From assembly GCA_031258755.1 (NCBI GenBank), contig JAIRMK010000096.1:1-10140 (forward strand): 10,140 bases of DNA, given 5' to 3'. Below the pieces are notes generated by a model, which saw only the letters and a list, made by a program, of their open reading frames with translations, had not been told where the DNA came from and searched no databases. Origin of the DNA: Prevotellaceae bacterium. Its GTDB lineage: Bacteria > Bacteroidota > Bacteroidia > Bacteroidales > UBA932. The translations under genes and the position numbers were made by a program. This document shows positions 1-7,988 of this stretch, in pieces. The stretch's first letter is position 1. Every line of letters begins with the position of its first letter.

Positions 1-76
1 AGAACGTGAAAAACTCGCCAAAGAACTTGAGGCTGCGCTTGCCGAGCTCGCCCGGTTAAAAAAAACAGTTACGTAA
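1..76 (+). CDS. C-terminal end of an unidentified protein (partial)
   Basis: Reading from base 2, 24 codons run to a TAA at 74-76. The residues are mostly Glu, Lys, Leu and Ala with a heptad-like spacing (EREKLAKELEAALAEL), so the protein ends in a charged amphipathic helix, probably a coiled coil, followed by a short basic tail. The rest lies outside the window and the family cannot be named. A hairpin followed by T-rich sequence lies 44 bases after the stop, so transcription probably ends before valS. Confidence 0.6.
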   Translation, partial: EREKLAKELEAALAELARLKKTVT

Positions 77-85
77 CCCCGTTCC

Positions 86-124
86 TTTAAATCTTTAAAT
101 CCTGAAATTTTTAAATCTTGAAAT
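86..124. repeat. Short AT-rich direct repeats
   Basis: TTTAAATC occurs at 86-93 and then opens two 15-base copies, 94-108 and 110-124, that read TTTAAATC(C/T)TGAAAT and differ at one base. The copies sit between the end of the upstream gene and its terminator hairpin. No function is evident; short AT-rich repeats of this kind are common between genes in Bacteroidota. Confidence 0.6.
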
Positions 125-150
125 CGCCCTGGGGGGCGGTTTTGGTTTTG
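121..150 (+). terminator. Probable terminator of the upstream gene
   Basis: CGCCC (125-129) pairs with GGGCG (134-138) around a TGGG loop. The stem can be lengthened outward by T-G and A-T pairs, and is followed by GTTTTGGTTTTG. The T-run is interrupted by G, so it is weaker than the terminator at 9264-9297. The last TTTG (147-150) may also serve as the -33 box of the valS promoter. Confidence 0.5.
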
Positions 151-179
151 TGGGAAATGGAATATTTTGCGTATCTTTG
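147..179 (+). promoter_or_regulatory. Probable valS promoter (Bacteroidota type)
   Basis: TATCTTTG at 172-179 matches the Bacteroidota -7 element TAnnTTTG exactly. The nearest upstream TTTG (147-150) is 21 bases away rather than the usual 19, so the -33 box is only approximate. The element ends 27 bases before the chosen valS start and lies inside the longer reading frame that opens at 150. This is the main reason for starting valS at 207. Confidence 0.6.
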
Positions 180-206
180 TCCACTCATTTAAATAACAGA
201 CACAAC

Positions 207-2843
207 ATGCAATTAGCGGCCAAATACAACCCCGCCGACGTAGAAGACAAATGGTATGCCTACTGGCAGAAGCACCGCCTCTTCCATTCCGAGCCCGACG
301 AACGCGAGCCCTACACCATCGTAATTCCGCCGCCTAACGTGACCGGCGTGCTGCACATGGGGCACATGCTTAACAATACTATTCAGGACGTGCTGGTGCG
401 CCGCGCCCGCATGTTGGGCAAGAACGCCTGCTGGGTGCCGGGCACCGACCACGCGTCGATTGCCACCGAGGCCAAGGTGGTAGCCAAGCTCAAGGCCGAG
501 GGCGTCGACAAGGCCGGCCTCACCCGCGAGCAGTTCCTCGCCCACGCCTGGGAATGGAAAGAGAAGCACGGCGGCATCATCCTCGAACAGTTGAAGAAAT
601 TGGGCGCTTCGTGCGACTGGGAACGCACGCGCTTCACCATGGAGCCCGCGCTGAGCGACGCCGTGACCCGCGCCTTCGTTCACTTCTATAATAAAGGATG
701 GATTTACCGCGGCGTCCGCATGGTGAACTGGGACCCCGTGGGAAGAACCGCCGTGAGCGACGAGGAGGTCATCCACCGCGAACAGCAGGCCACGCTGTAC
801 TACATCCGTTATTACATCGGCGACGGCTCCGGCGCGTACCTCACCATCGCCACCACGCGTCCCGAAACCATCATGGCCGACACGGCCGTCGCCGTCAACC
901 CGAACGACGAACGACACAAGCACCTGCACGGAAAAAAGGTACTGATACCGCTTATCGGCAAGGAAATCCCGGTGATTGCCGACGACTACGTGGCTACCGA
1001 CTTCGGCACCGGATGCCTGAAGGTGACGCCGGCACACGACATCAACGACTACGAAATAGGCCTGCGCCACAGGTTGCCGGTGGTCGATATTTTGGACGAC
1101 GACGGAAAGCTCAACGAGAAAGCGCAGATTTTAGTGGGCGAAGATCGCTTCGCCGCCCGCGAAAAAATCGCCCGGATGCTTGCGAATGCAGGCCATTTGG
1201 AGAAAACGGAGTCGTACGCCAACCAGGTCGGGTTTTCGGAACGCACCAGCGCGGTTATCGAGCCGCGCCTGTCGCTGCAATGGTTTTTGAAGATGAAGGA
1301 CATGGCGGAACCTGCCCTGCAATACGTCATGAATGACGAAATAAAACTCATCCCCGACAAGTTCCGCAACACCTACCGTCACTGGATGGAGCGCGTGTGC
1401 GACTGGTGTATCTCGCGCCAGCTGTGGTGGGGACAGCGCATCCCCGCATGGTACCTGCCCAACGGCGACGTGGTGGTGGCCGCGACCGAAGACGAAGCCC
1501 TGCTCGCCGCACAAAAGACGAACCCCGCCCTGACAAAGACCGACCTGAAACAGGACGACGACGTGGTGGACACGTGGTTCTCGTCGTGGCTGTGGCCGGT
1601 GAGCGTGTTCGACCCGCAGGCTATCGGCAACCCCGGCCACACGCCCAACGCCGACCTGCAATATTATTACCCGACCAACGACCTGATTACCGCGCCCGAA
1701 ATCCTTTTCTTCTGGGTGGCGCGCATGATTATGGCCGGACACGAGTTCATGGGCGCCGCGCCCTTTCGCAACGTCTATCTCACCGGTATCGTGCGCGACA
1801 AGCAGGGACAGAAGATGAGCAAATCGCTCGGCAACTCGCCCGACCCGCTGATGCTCATCGCCCGCTACGGCGCCGACGGCGTACGCATGGGCATGCTGCT
1901 CACCTCGCCCGCCGGCAACGACCTGCCCTTCGACGAAAGCCTCTGCGAACAGGGACGCAACTTCTGCAACAAGATATGGAACGCCTTCCGCCTGATTAAG
2001 GGCTGGCAGGCCGGAGCGCACGCCGCACAGCCGGCGCACGCCGCACAGGCGGTGACGTGGTTCCGCAACGCGCTGCACAAAACCATCGCCGATATCAACG
2101 ACGATTTTGACAAATACCGCCTCTCGGAAGCGCTCATGAAGGTTTATAAGCTGTTCTGGGACGACTTCTGCGCCTGGTACCTGGAGCTCATCAAGCCGCA
2201 CGCGGGACAGGCGGTTGACGAGGTCACCCGAAGCGCCACCCTGTCGTTTTTCGACATGTTGCTGCGCATCCTGCATCCGTTCATGCCGTTTATCTCCGAG
2301 GAGCTGTGGCAGCAACTGTCGGCGCGCAACGACGGCGAAAGCCTGATGACGCAACGGCTGCCGGCTGCCGGCGGATTTGACGAAATAAATATTTCCAACT
2401 TTGAGATGACAAAAAACGCCATTACCGCCGTGCGCACCATCCGTCAGAATAAAAACATCCCGATGAAGGAACCGCTCGAGCTGTATGTGAAGGGCGACTT
2501 CGACCCCGCGCTGTTCCCGCTGATGCAAAAAATGGCGAACCTCAGCGCGGTGTACCCGCACGCGCAGCAGGCCGGACAGCCCGGCGCGTCGTTCCTGCTG
2601 GGCACCACCGACTTCTTCATCCCGCTCGGTAACCTGCTGAACGCCTACGAGGAACTGAAAAAACTCCGCGACGACCTGGCTTATCAGCAGAAGTTCGTGG
2701 CGGCCATCACACAGAAACTGAGTAACGCGAAGTTCGTGCAAAACGCGCCCGCGCAGGTGGTGGCGCTCGAACGCAAGAAGCAGGCCGACGGCGAGGCACG
2801 CATCAAGGCGATAGAAGACAAATTATTAATTGTTAATGGTTAA
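207..2843 (+). CDS. valS: Valine--tRNA ligase
   Basis: This class I aminoacyl-tRNA synthetase charges tRNA-Val with valine in the cytoplasm. The product is 878 aa, the usual bacterial size. The class I signature HMGH is at residues 50-53 (after PPPNVTGVLHMGH), the KMSKS loop at 536-540, and the editing (CP1) domain shows ATTRPET at 215-221 and GTGCLKVTPAHD further on. The anticodon-binding helical domain follows, and the last 65 or so residues are the charged coiled coil typical of bacterial ValRS. The frame is open from 150, but that start would place a promoter-like TATCTTTG inside the gene; the ATG at 207 begins with MQLAAKYNP, the normal N-terminus of the family. The last codons (LLIVNG) and the stop are formed by an AT-rich repeat. 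Third codon positions are rich in G and C, as in the next gene. Confidence 0.97.
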   Translation: MQLAAKYNPADVEDKWYAYWQKHRLFHSEPDEREPYTIVIPPPNVTGVLHMGHMLNNTIQDVLVRRARMLGKNACWVPGTDHASIATEAKVVAKLKAEGVDKAGLTREQFLAHAWEWKEKHGGIILEQLKKLGASCDWERTRFTMEPALSDAVTRAFVHFYNKGWIYRGVRMVNWDPVGRTAVSDEEVIHREQQATLYYIRYYIGDGSGAYLTIATTRPETIMADTAVAVNPNDERHKHLHGKKVLIPLIGKEIPVIADDYVATDFGTGCLKVTPAHDINDYEIGLRHRLPVVDILDDDGKLNEKAQILVGEDRFAAREKIARMLANAGHLEKTESYANQVGFSERTSAVIEPRLSLQWFLKMKDMAEPALQYVMNDEIKLIPDKFRNTYRHWMERVCDWCISRQLWWGQRIPAWYLPNGDVVVAATEDEALLAAQKTNPALTKTDLKQDDDVVDTWFSSWLWPVSVFDPQAIGNPGHTPNADLQYYYPTNDLITAPEILFFWVARMIMAGHEFMGAAPFRNVYLTGIVRDKQGQKMSKSLGNSPDPLMLIARYGADGVRMGMLLTSPAGNDLPFDESLCEQGRNFCNKIWNAFRLIKGWQAGAHAAQPAHAAQAVTWFRNALHKTIADINDDFDKYRLSEALMKVYKLFWDDFCAWYLELIKPHAGQAVDEVTRSATLSFFDMLLRILHPFMPFISEELWQQLSARNDGESLMTQRLPAAGGFDEINISNFEMTKNAITAVRTIRQNKNIPMKEPLELYVKGDFDPALFPLMQKMANLSAVYPHAQQAGQPGASFLLGTTDFFIPLGNLLNAYEELKKLRDDLAYQQKFVAAITQKLSNAKFVQNAPAQVVALERKKQADGEARIKAIEDKLLIVNG

Positions 2844-2882
2844 TTGTTAATTTTAACCATTAATCACTAACCATTAATCACT
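2826..2882. repeat. 14-bp tandem repeats with inverted halves between valS and the next gene
   Basis: Two near-identical 14-mers, TTAATTGTTAATGG (2826-2839) and TTAATTGTTAATTT (2840-2853), are followed by two identical 14-mers, AACCATTAATCACT (2855-2868 and 2869-2882). The second pair is roughly the reverse complement of the first. TTAATGGTTAA (2833-2843) pairs perfectly with TTAACCATTAA (2853-2863), an 11-bp stem with a 9-base loop that contains the valS stop codon. The last copy directly touches the next ATG. No TAnnTTTG promoter is visible here, so the next gene may be read from valS. Confidence 0.85.
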
Positions 2883-3581
2883 ATGAAACCTTTCCTGCTC
2901 CTGTTTTTCGTGCTGTGCGCCGCTTCGGCCGGCCAGGCCCAGAACCTGCAACTGCACTACGACCCGCGCCACACCCTCTACAACATCGGCGAGCGCGATT
3001 TCCTCACCACCACGGTGGAAATGTTTAAGCCCGACCGCTGGGGAAGCACGTTCTTCTTCGTCGACTTGGACTACAACGGCGACCGGGGCGTCGGCGGCGC
3101 CTACTGGGAAATCGCCCGCGACCTGAAGTTCTGGCAACTGCCCGTCGCCCTGCACGTGGAGTATAACGGCGGACTCGTGGAAGGATACTCGTTCGGCAAC
3201 GCCTTTCTCGCCGGCGTCGCCTACAACTGCGACAACAGCGATTTCAGCCGGGGGCTCTCCCTGTCGCTCAACTACAAGTATATTCAGAAAACCATCGACG
3301 GCCGTCCGCACAGCTTCCAAATCACCGCCGTGTGGTACCTTCATGCCGCGAACGGCCTGCTCTCCCTCACCGGATTCGCCGACTTCTGGCGCGAAATGTC
3401 GCCGTTCGACACCCGCTTCATCTTCCTCGCCGAGCCGCAAGCGTGGCTAAACCTCAATAAAATAAAAGGCGCGCCCGCCGACTTCGACCTGAGTGTCGGC
3501 GCCGAAGTCAAGCTGCGCCACAACTTCGAGCAGAAGGGCTTCTACGTCATCCCCACCTTCGCCCTGAAATGGACGTTTTAA
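2883..3581 (+). CDS. DUF5020-family outer-membrane beta-barrel protein
   Basis: The product is 232 aa. Residues 1-19 form a signal peptide (Lys at 2, a Leu/Phe-rich core, cleavage after AQA), giving a mature N-terminus of QNLQLHYD. The rest alternates polar and aromatic residues in short strands (STFFFVDLDYNGD, LSLSLNYKYIQ, FQITAVWYLH, KGFYVIPTFALKWTF) and ends in Phe, the usual terminal residue of outer-membrane barrels. I recognise the overall sequence as the Bacteroidota DUF5020 family, which I recall as related to Tsx-like nucleoside channels; a channel or porin role is inference. C12 lacks a small residue before it, so this is not a lipoprotein. The gene follows valS by 39 bases filled by the repeat, shares its GC-rich codon use, and has no promoter of its own that I can see. 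Confidence 0.85.
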   Translation: MKPFLLLFFVLCAASAGQAQNLQLHYDPRHTLYNIGERDFLTTTVEMFKPDRWGSTFFFVDLDYNGDRGVGGAYWEIARDLKFWQLPVALHVEYNGGLVEGYSFGNAFLAGVAYNCDNSDFSRGLSLSLNYKYIQKTIDGRPHSFQITAVWYLHAANGLLSLTGFADFWREMSPFDTRFIFLAEPQAWLNLNKIKGAPADFDLSVGAEVKLRHNFEQKGFYVIPTFALKWTF

Positions 3582-3649
3582 ATTACGAGTTAAAATCTAA
3601 GAACTAAGAGTTGTATAATCGTCAGTTGTATATAATTATCTATTTAAGC

Positions 3650-4675
3650 TCACTTCCACCCCTGTGCCTTGAGTGCAATGGCTTGGTTGTCGGGGGTGAT
3701 GAGGTAGGCGCCTTCGTTTGCGCCGGTGAGGTGCCCGATGATGTCGATACCTTGCAGTTCGCGTTTGATGACGTCGTGCATGGTTACAGGAACGGTAAAC
3801 AGGAGCTCGAAATCGTCGCCGCCGTGGAGTGCGGCAACCACCGCATCGAGGTTCATTTCTTCCGCCATCTTAAACGTTTCCGAAGCGATGGGCAGGCGCT
3901 CAAGGTAAATGCGGACGCCGCAGTTCGACTGCTTGCACAAATGCAACGTATCTGAAGCCAGTCCTTCCGTCACGTTAATCATGGCCGTGGGGACGATGTG
4001 CTGGGCTGCCAGCAACTCAATCACTTCTTTTTGCGCTTCGGGTTTCAAGTGCCGCTCAAGGATGTAGTGGTAGCCTTCCATTTGGGGTTGTGCGTTATTG
4101 TTCCCTTCAAATACCGTTTTTTCGCGTTTCAACAGTTGAAGGCCCATGTAGGCGGCGCCTAAGTTGCCGGTGAGGCACAACAGGTCGGTGGGTTTTCCGC
4201 CGTTGCGGTACACGATGTTTTCTTTCGGCGCGGCGCCTGTGGCTGCGGCGCTCAGCGTAAGCCCGGTGAGGGAAGTAGACAATGCCACATTAACGAGGTC
4301 GAGGTTGTAACGCGTGCATGCTGTGGTGATGCCATCGAAAAGTTCTTCCATGTGTTCTACGGAAAAGCGTTGCGAGAGGCCTGCCGTAACCATGACTTGC
4401 GTGGGATTTACATTCATTGCATATACTTTACTGATAGTAGCAATGATGCTCTTGTAGCCCAAATGTTTCAGCGGGGTATAGGTGAGGTCGAAATGAATAC
4501 CTTCAAGCAATAGGGAAGTGGCCGTCACGCATTGTTGCCCGTTGTAGTCTGCGACGGCGGCATCGTCGCCCATGCCTTTGACAGTAGAAGGCTGTTTCGT
4601 TTCAACGGCTTTCGTAATATGGTCGAGTAATTTTACAGCGCCGAGATCGGCAATATCGGTATGTTTTTTCGCCAT
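3650..4675 (-). CDS. thiL: Thiamine-monophosphate kinase homologue with altered active site
   Basis: The 341-aa product aligns throughout with ThiL, which phosphorylates thiamine monophosphate to the diphosphate. Family landmarks are GMGDDAAV (34-41), LLLEGIHFDLTYTPLKHLG (55-73), YAMN (85-88), LGAAYMGLQLL (172-182) and HGGDDFELLFT (284-294). Several acidic positions that bind Mg-ATP in ThiL are changed: the usual TTD before LLLEG reads TATS (Ser54), the LSD motif reads ISK (Lys83), GGDTT reads NVALS (129-133, Ala131), and D-x-SDG reads NVTEG (234-238). Fold and length are kept and there is no frameshift, so the protein is made but is probably weakly active or inactive as a kinase. The stop is TGA at 3652-3650. 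The ATG lies 2 bases after the asnS stop, so the two are translationally linked. The symbol marks homology, not proven activity. Confidence 0.85.
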   Translation of the reverse strand: MAKKHTDIADLGAVKLLDHITKAVETKQPSTVKGMGDDAAVADYNGQQCVTATSLLLEGIHFDLTYTPLKHLGYKSIIATISKVYAMNVNPTQVMVTAGLSQRFSVEHMEELFDGITTACTRYNLDLVNVALSTSLTGLTLSAAATGAAPKENIVYRNGGKPTDLLCLTGNLGAAYMGLQLLKREKTVFEGNNNAQPQMEGYHYILERHLKPEAQKEVIELLAAQHIVPTAMINVTEGLASDTLHLCKQSNCGVRIYLERLPIASETFKMAEEMNLDAVVAALHGGDDFELLFTVPVTMHDVIKRELQGIDIIGHLTGANEGAYLITPDNQAIALKAQGWK

Positions 4676-4677
4676 GT

Positions 4678-6072
4678 TTAAAATGATGCGTTTTTAGGCG
4701 TGCGTGGGAAAGGAATGACATCGCGGATATTCGCCATGCCGGTAACGAAGAGTAGCAGGCGTTCAAAACCGAGGCCAAATCCGCTGTGCTCGGCCGAGCC
4801 GAAACGGCGCGTATCGAGGTACCACCACAGGCTGTCCATTTCCATCTTGTCTTCGTTGATGCGTGCCAGCAGCTTGTTGTAGTCTTCCTCGCGCTGTGAG
4901 CCGCCAATAATTTCACCGATTTTCGGAAACAGCACATCCATGGCGCGCACGGTTTTCCCGTCGTCGTTTTGCTTCATGTAGAACGCCTTGATTTGTTTCG
5001 GATAATCGGTAAGGATAACCGGCTTTTTGAAATGTTTTTCCACGAGATAACGCTCATGTTCGCTTTGCAGATCTACGCCCCACGATACAGGAAATTCAAA
5101 CTTCTCTCCCGATTTTAGCAAAATGTCCACGCCTTCGGTGTAGGATAACCGCACAAACCCGGTGTTACACACGCCTTGCAGGCGTTCGAGCAGTTCCTTG
5201 TCATACATGTCGTTCAGGAACTTCAGATCGTCGGCGCAATGTTCAAGGGCGTAGCGCACCAAATACTTAATGAAATCCTCGGCGAGATCCATGTTGTCGG
5301 TGATATTGTAGAACGCCATTTCGGGCTCTATCATCCAGAATTCGGCCAAGTGGCGCGGCGTGTTGCTGTTTTCGGCGCGGAACGTGGGGCCGAAGGTGTA
5401 GATTTGGCCGAGCGCCATGGCGCAAAGTTCGCCTTCGAGTTGCCCGCTCACCGTGAGGCTCGTTTCCCGTCCGAAGAAATCTTGTGTATAGTCGATAGCG
5501 CCCTGTTCATTTTTTGGTGGATGATTTATGTCGAGGGTTGTTACGTGAAACATGGCGCCTGCGCCTTCGGCGTCGGACGCGGTAATAAGCGGCGTATGGA
5601 TGTAGTAAAATCCCTGCTCGTTAAAATAGTGGTGAATGGCAAAAGCCATGGCATGCCTGATACGCAGTATGGCGCCGAAAGTGTTGGTGCGCGGGCGCAG
5701 GTGGGCAATGTCGCGCAAAAATTCGAGCGTATGACCTTTCTTTTGCAAGGGGTATGTTTCGGCGTCGGCCATGCCGTACACTTCAATTTCGTCGGCCTGT
5801 ATTTCTACAGGTTGGCCGCTGCCCAATGACTCTACCAACTTCCCGGTAACCCGCAGGCAAGCGCCTGTGGTGATGGTTTTCAACTGTTCTTCCGATATTT
5901 TATTCAGGTCGATCACCACCTGTATATTGTGTATGGTGGAGCCGTCATTCAACGCAATGAAAGCAATTTGTTTGTTACCGCGCTTGCTACGCACCCAGCC
6001 TTTTACCGTTACAACGCTACCTGTAGCACTTTTGAATAATTCAATGATTTTTGTTCTTCCCGGAGTTTTCAT
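4678..6072 (-). CDS. asnS: Asparagine--tRNA ligase
   Basis: This class IIb aminoacyl-tRNA synthetase charges tRNA-Asn directly. The product is 464 aa, normal for the family. An N-terminal OB-fold anticodon-binding domain covers about residues 20-100 (VTVKGWVRSKRGNKQIAFI). The catalytic domain has class II motif 2 at FRAENSNTPRHLAEFWMIEPE (from 231) and motif 3 at GFGLGFERLLLF (431-442), with the C-terminal IRDVIPFPR typical of AsnRS and AspRS. AsnRS is preferred over AspRS because of the short length and the absence of a GAD insertion domain. The ATG is at 6072-6070, 38 bases after the hutH stop. A TACCTTTG element lies in that gap, so it probably has its own promoter in addition to any read-through. 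Its TAA sits 2 bases before thiL. Confidence 0.96.
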   Translation of the reverse strand: MKTPGRTKIIELFKSATGSVVTVKGWVRSKRGNKQIAFIALNDGSTIHNIQVVIDLNKISEEQLKTITTGACLRVTGKLVESLGSGQPVEIQADEIEVYGMADAETYPLQKKGHTLEFLRDIAHLRPRTNTFGAILRIRHAMAFAIHHYFNEQGFYYIHTPLITASDAEGAGAMFHVTTLDINHPPKNEQGAIDYTQDFFGRETSLTVSGQLEGELCAMALGQIYTFGPTFRAENSNTPRHLAEFWMIEPEMAFYNITDNMDLAEDFIKYLVRYALEHCADDLKFLNDMYDKELLERLQGVCNTGFVRLSYTEGVDILLKSGEKFEFPVSWGVDLQSEHERYLVEKHFKKPVILTDYPKQIKAFYMKQNDDGKTVRAMDVLFPKIGEIIGGSQREEDYNKLLARINEDKMEMDSLWWYLDTRRFGSAEHSGFGLGFERLLLFVTGMANIRDVIPFPRTPKNASF

Positions 6073-6091
6073 ACGATAATAAATTAGTTCG

Positions 6092-6099
6092 CAAAGGTA
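6092..6099 (-). promoter_or_regulatory. Probable asnS promoter -7 element
   Basis: On the minus strand 6099-6092 reads TACCTTTG, an exact TAnnTTTG box, 19 bases before the asnS ATG and inside the 38-base hutH-asnS gap. No TTTG is found 19 bases upstream of it, where the sequence is the end of hutH, so the -33 box is not convincing. Confidence 0.55.
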
Positions 6100-6110
6100 T
6101 AAAAAAATCG

Positions 6111-7598
6111 TTAAATGGCGGTATTTTTCACAAAATCTATCGCTTTTTGCATGTCTTCATACAAAATGCGGTCTTCCGGGAGATAGGGCACCACTTTGCG
6201 AAATTCGTGGAAAAAGGCTTCGAGTACCGGTGAACTTTTTTCCGGACGCCGGAACTCGATCGCCTGTGCGGCGTTCATGAGTTCAATGGCTAAGATGCGT
6301 TCCATGTTGTCGATCACTTTGAGCAGTTTGGTGGCTGCATTTCCGCCCATGCTCACGTGGTCTTCCTGTCCGTTGGACGACACGATGGAATCCACGGAAA
6401 CGGGGTGGCTGTATGTCTTATTTTGATTTACTAATGCAGCGGCCACATATTGGGGAATCATAAATCCGGAGTTGAGACCCGATTGGGCAATAAGGTATTC
6501 GGGCAAGCCGCGGAGGCCGAGAATCAGTTGTGCCGTGCGGCGTTCCGAAATATTTCCTAATTGCGATAAGGCGATGGCCAAAAAGTCGTAGGCCAGCGCA
6601 AGCGGCTGTCCGTGGAAATTGCCGCCGGAAATCACCGCATCATCTTCGGGAAACACCATGGGGTTATCGGTTACCGAATTAATTTCGATGAGTACGATGC
6701 GGTTTACGTAGCGGACGCTGTCTTTCACGGCGCCGTGTACCTGCGGGATACAGCGGAACGAGTAAGGGTCTTGCACATGCGGCTTGGTATGGGCGATGAG
6801 TTCGCTTCCTTTAAGGATGTTGCGCATCTCGGCGGCCGTTTCAATTTGCCCTTGTTGCGGGCGCAGGGCATGCAGCCGTTCGTCGAACGGGTCGAGGCAA
6901 CCATCGAAGGCTTCGAGCGAAAGTGCACTGATTTTATTGGCAAGTTTCAGCAAACGGTCGCTTTTGAGCAGCGCCAGCACGCCGTGTGCGCTCATAAACT
7001 GCGTGCCGTTGAGGAGCGCCAGGCCTTCTTTCGATTGCAGTTTCACCGGTTGCAGGCCGAGTTGTTTCAGTACCTCGGCGGCCGGCTGTTTTTTCCCCCG
7101 ATAGCATACTTCGCCTTTTCCGATGAGCGGCAGGAAGAGGTTGGCTAAGGGCGCCAGGTCGCCGCTCGCGCCCAGCGAGCCTCGGTCATACACCACAGGG
7201 AGTATGTCGTGGTTATAGAAATCGATGATACGCTCAATGGTGCTTGCCTGGGCGCCACTGTGTCCCATGGAGAGCGCGTGTGCCTTGAGCAATAGCATGA
7301 GGCGCACCAGTTCGGGCGCCAGCTCGTCGCCGGTGCTGCACGCATGCGACATCACTAAGTTTTCCTGCAGGCGTCCCAACTCCTCGAACGATATATTTTT
7401 GTTGCACAGCGAGCCAAAACCCGTGGTAACACCATAGATGGGCGTTTCGCTCTTTAGCGCTTTTTGGTCAAGGTAGCTGCGGCAAATTTCTATTTTTCGT
7501 CGCGAGTCATTACTCAATGCCAATTGGTGTGGCTGTTCGAGCAACGTTTGTATGAGATCAAGGGTCAATGGTTCGGATGAAATGTAATGTGTCGTCAT
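6111..7598 (-). CDS. hutH: Histidine ammonia-lyase
   Basis: HutH converts L-histidine to trans-urocanate and ammonia, the first step of histidine breakdown, in the cytoplasm. The product is 495 aa, standard for the family. The Ala-Ser-Gly that cyclises to the MIO electrophile is at residues 144-146 in GSLGASGDLAP. Tyr55 in IYGVTTGFG is the conserved active-site tyrosine. The substrate-selectivity pair is Ser84-His85 (LVMSHACSTG), which points to histidine rather than phenylalanine or tyrosine. The C-terminal part has SSNGQEDHVSMG and FRRPEKSSPVLEA as expected. The start ATG (7598-7596) is preceded by a TACCTTTG element. No other hut gene (hutU, hutI, formimidoyl-transferase genes) lies in the window, so it stands alone ahead of asnS here. 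Confidence 0.95.
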   Translation of the reverse strand: MTTHYISSEPLTLDLIQTLLEQPHQLALSNDSRRKIEICRSYLDQKALKSETPIYGVTTGFGSLCNKNISFEELGRLQENLVMSHACSTGDELAPELVRLMLLLKAHALSMGHSGAQASTIERIIDFYNHDILPVVYDRGSLGASGDLAPLANLFLPLIGKGEVCYRGKKQPAAEVLKQLGLQPVKLQSKEGLALLNGTQFMSAHGVLALLKSDRLLKLANKISALSLEAFDGCLDPFDERLHALRPQQGQIETAAEMRNILKGSELIAHTKPHVQDPYSFRCIPQVHGAVKDSVRYVNRIVLIEINSVTDNPMVFPEDDAVISGGNFHGQPLALAYDFLAIALSQLGNISERRTAQLILGLRGLPEYLIAQSGLNSGFMIPQYVAAALVNQNKTYSHPVSVDSIVSSNGQEDHVSMGGNAATKLLKVIDNMERILAIELMNAAQAIEFRRPEKSSPVLEAFFHEFRKVVPYLPEDRILYEDMQKAIDFVKNTAI

Positions 7599-7625
7599 AA
7601 ATTTTTTGTAAACAAGGGCCTTTTA

Positions 7626-7633
7626 CAAAGGTA
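7626..7633 (-). promoter_or_regulatory. Probable hutH promoter -7 element
   Basis: On the minus strand 7633-7626 reads TACCTTTG, an exact TAnnTTTG box 27 bases before the hutH ATG. No clear TTTG box is seen at the expected upstream distance (about 7653-7656). Confidence 0.55.
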
Positions 7634-7707
7634 GCATAAAATATCCGATAAAAATAATTGTATGGCTGAAATTCTATAATTTGATTGCCCATTGCATACA
7701 GTTATCC

Positions 7708-7910
7708 ATGCGGTTTTACAAGATAAACCCGCCGATGGCGAACATTGTGCGCCGGGAGCTGCGCCGCGAGATGCAGGCGGGCGTCGGCAAGACGGATGAT
7801 TTTTCAAGTGGGCAAATGTCTATTTCCGTCCCCGGCCGGAGAGCACCGGCGATGTCGCCCCCGCCGATGAGGGATGGTTCAACTGCTACATCTTGAAAGA
7901 ATATGCCTAA
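7708..7910 (+). pseudogene. Remnant of an unidentified gene, frameshifted
   Basis: From an ATG at 7708 one frame reads MRFYKINPPMANIVRRELRR and continues to about 7803. The phase then changes: a second frame, open only after a TGA at 7797-7799, reads FFKWANVYFRPRPESTGDV and ends ADEGWFNCYILKEYA before a TAA at 7908-7910. Both halves have protein-like composition with GC-rich third positions, as in valS, in contrast to the AT-rich DNA on both sides. I do not recognise the family. The simplest reading is a decayed gene with one frameshift near 7800; two unrelated chance frames cannot be excluded. The 390 bases between hutH and the next gene otherwise hold only the hutH promoter and AT-rich sequence. 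Confidence 0.35.
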
Positions 7911-7988
7911 TTTTTAATGTCTATTTTTTTTGGGAAAAACTTTAATACCGCTGTGTGCGAAAAAAAATGACTTTAAAAAATTACTGAT

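Noticed and set aside
150..206. 19-residue N-terminal extension of valS
   Set aside because: It starts upstream of an exact TATCTTTG promoter box and is not similar to ValRS N-termini.
213..1070. 285-codon minus-strand frame opposite the valS N-terminal half
   Set aside because: It has the same cause: a GC-rich antisense shadow with low-complexity Val/Gly/His composition and no promoter.
698..1336. 212-codon plus-strand frame inside valS
   Set aside because: It is an out-of-frame Arg/His-rich translation of valS codons, not protein-like.
1131..2741. 536-codon open frame on the minus strand opposite valS
   Set aside because: It is an antisense frame kept open by the GC-rich codons of valS. 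Its residues (rich in His, Arg, Val and Gln) show no domain pattern, and valS is certain.
5176..5829. 217-codon plus-strand frame opposite asnS
   Set aside because: It is the antisense of clear AsnRS catalytic motifs, with no start context.
6612..7148. 178-codon plus-strand frame opposite hutH
   Set aside because: It is the antisense of the hutH middle region and has no recognisable domain.
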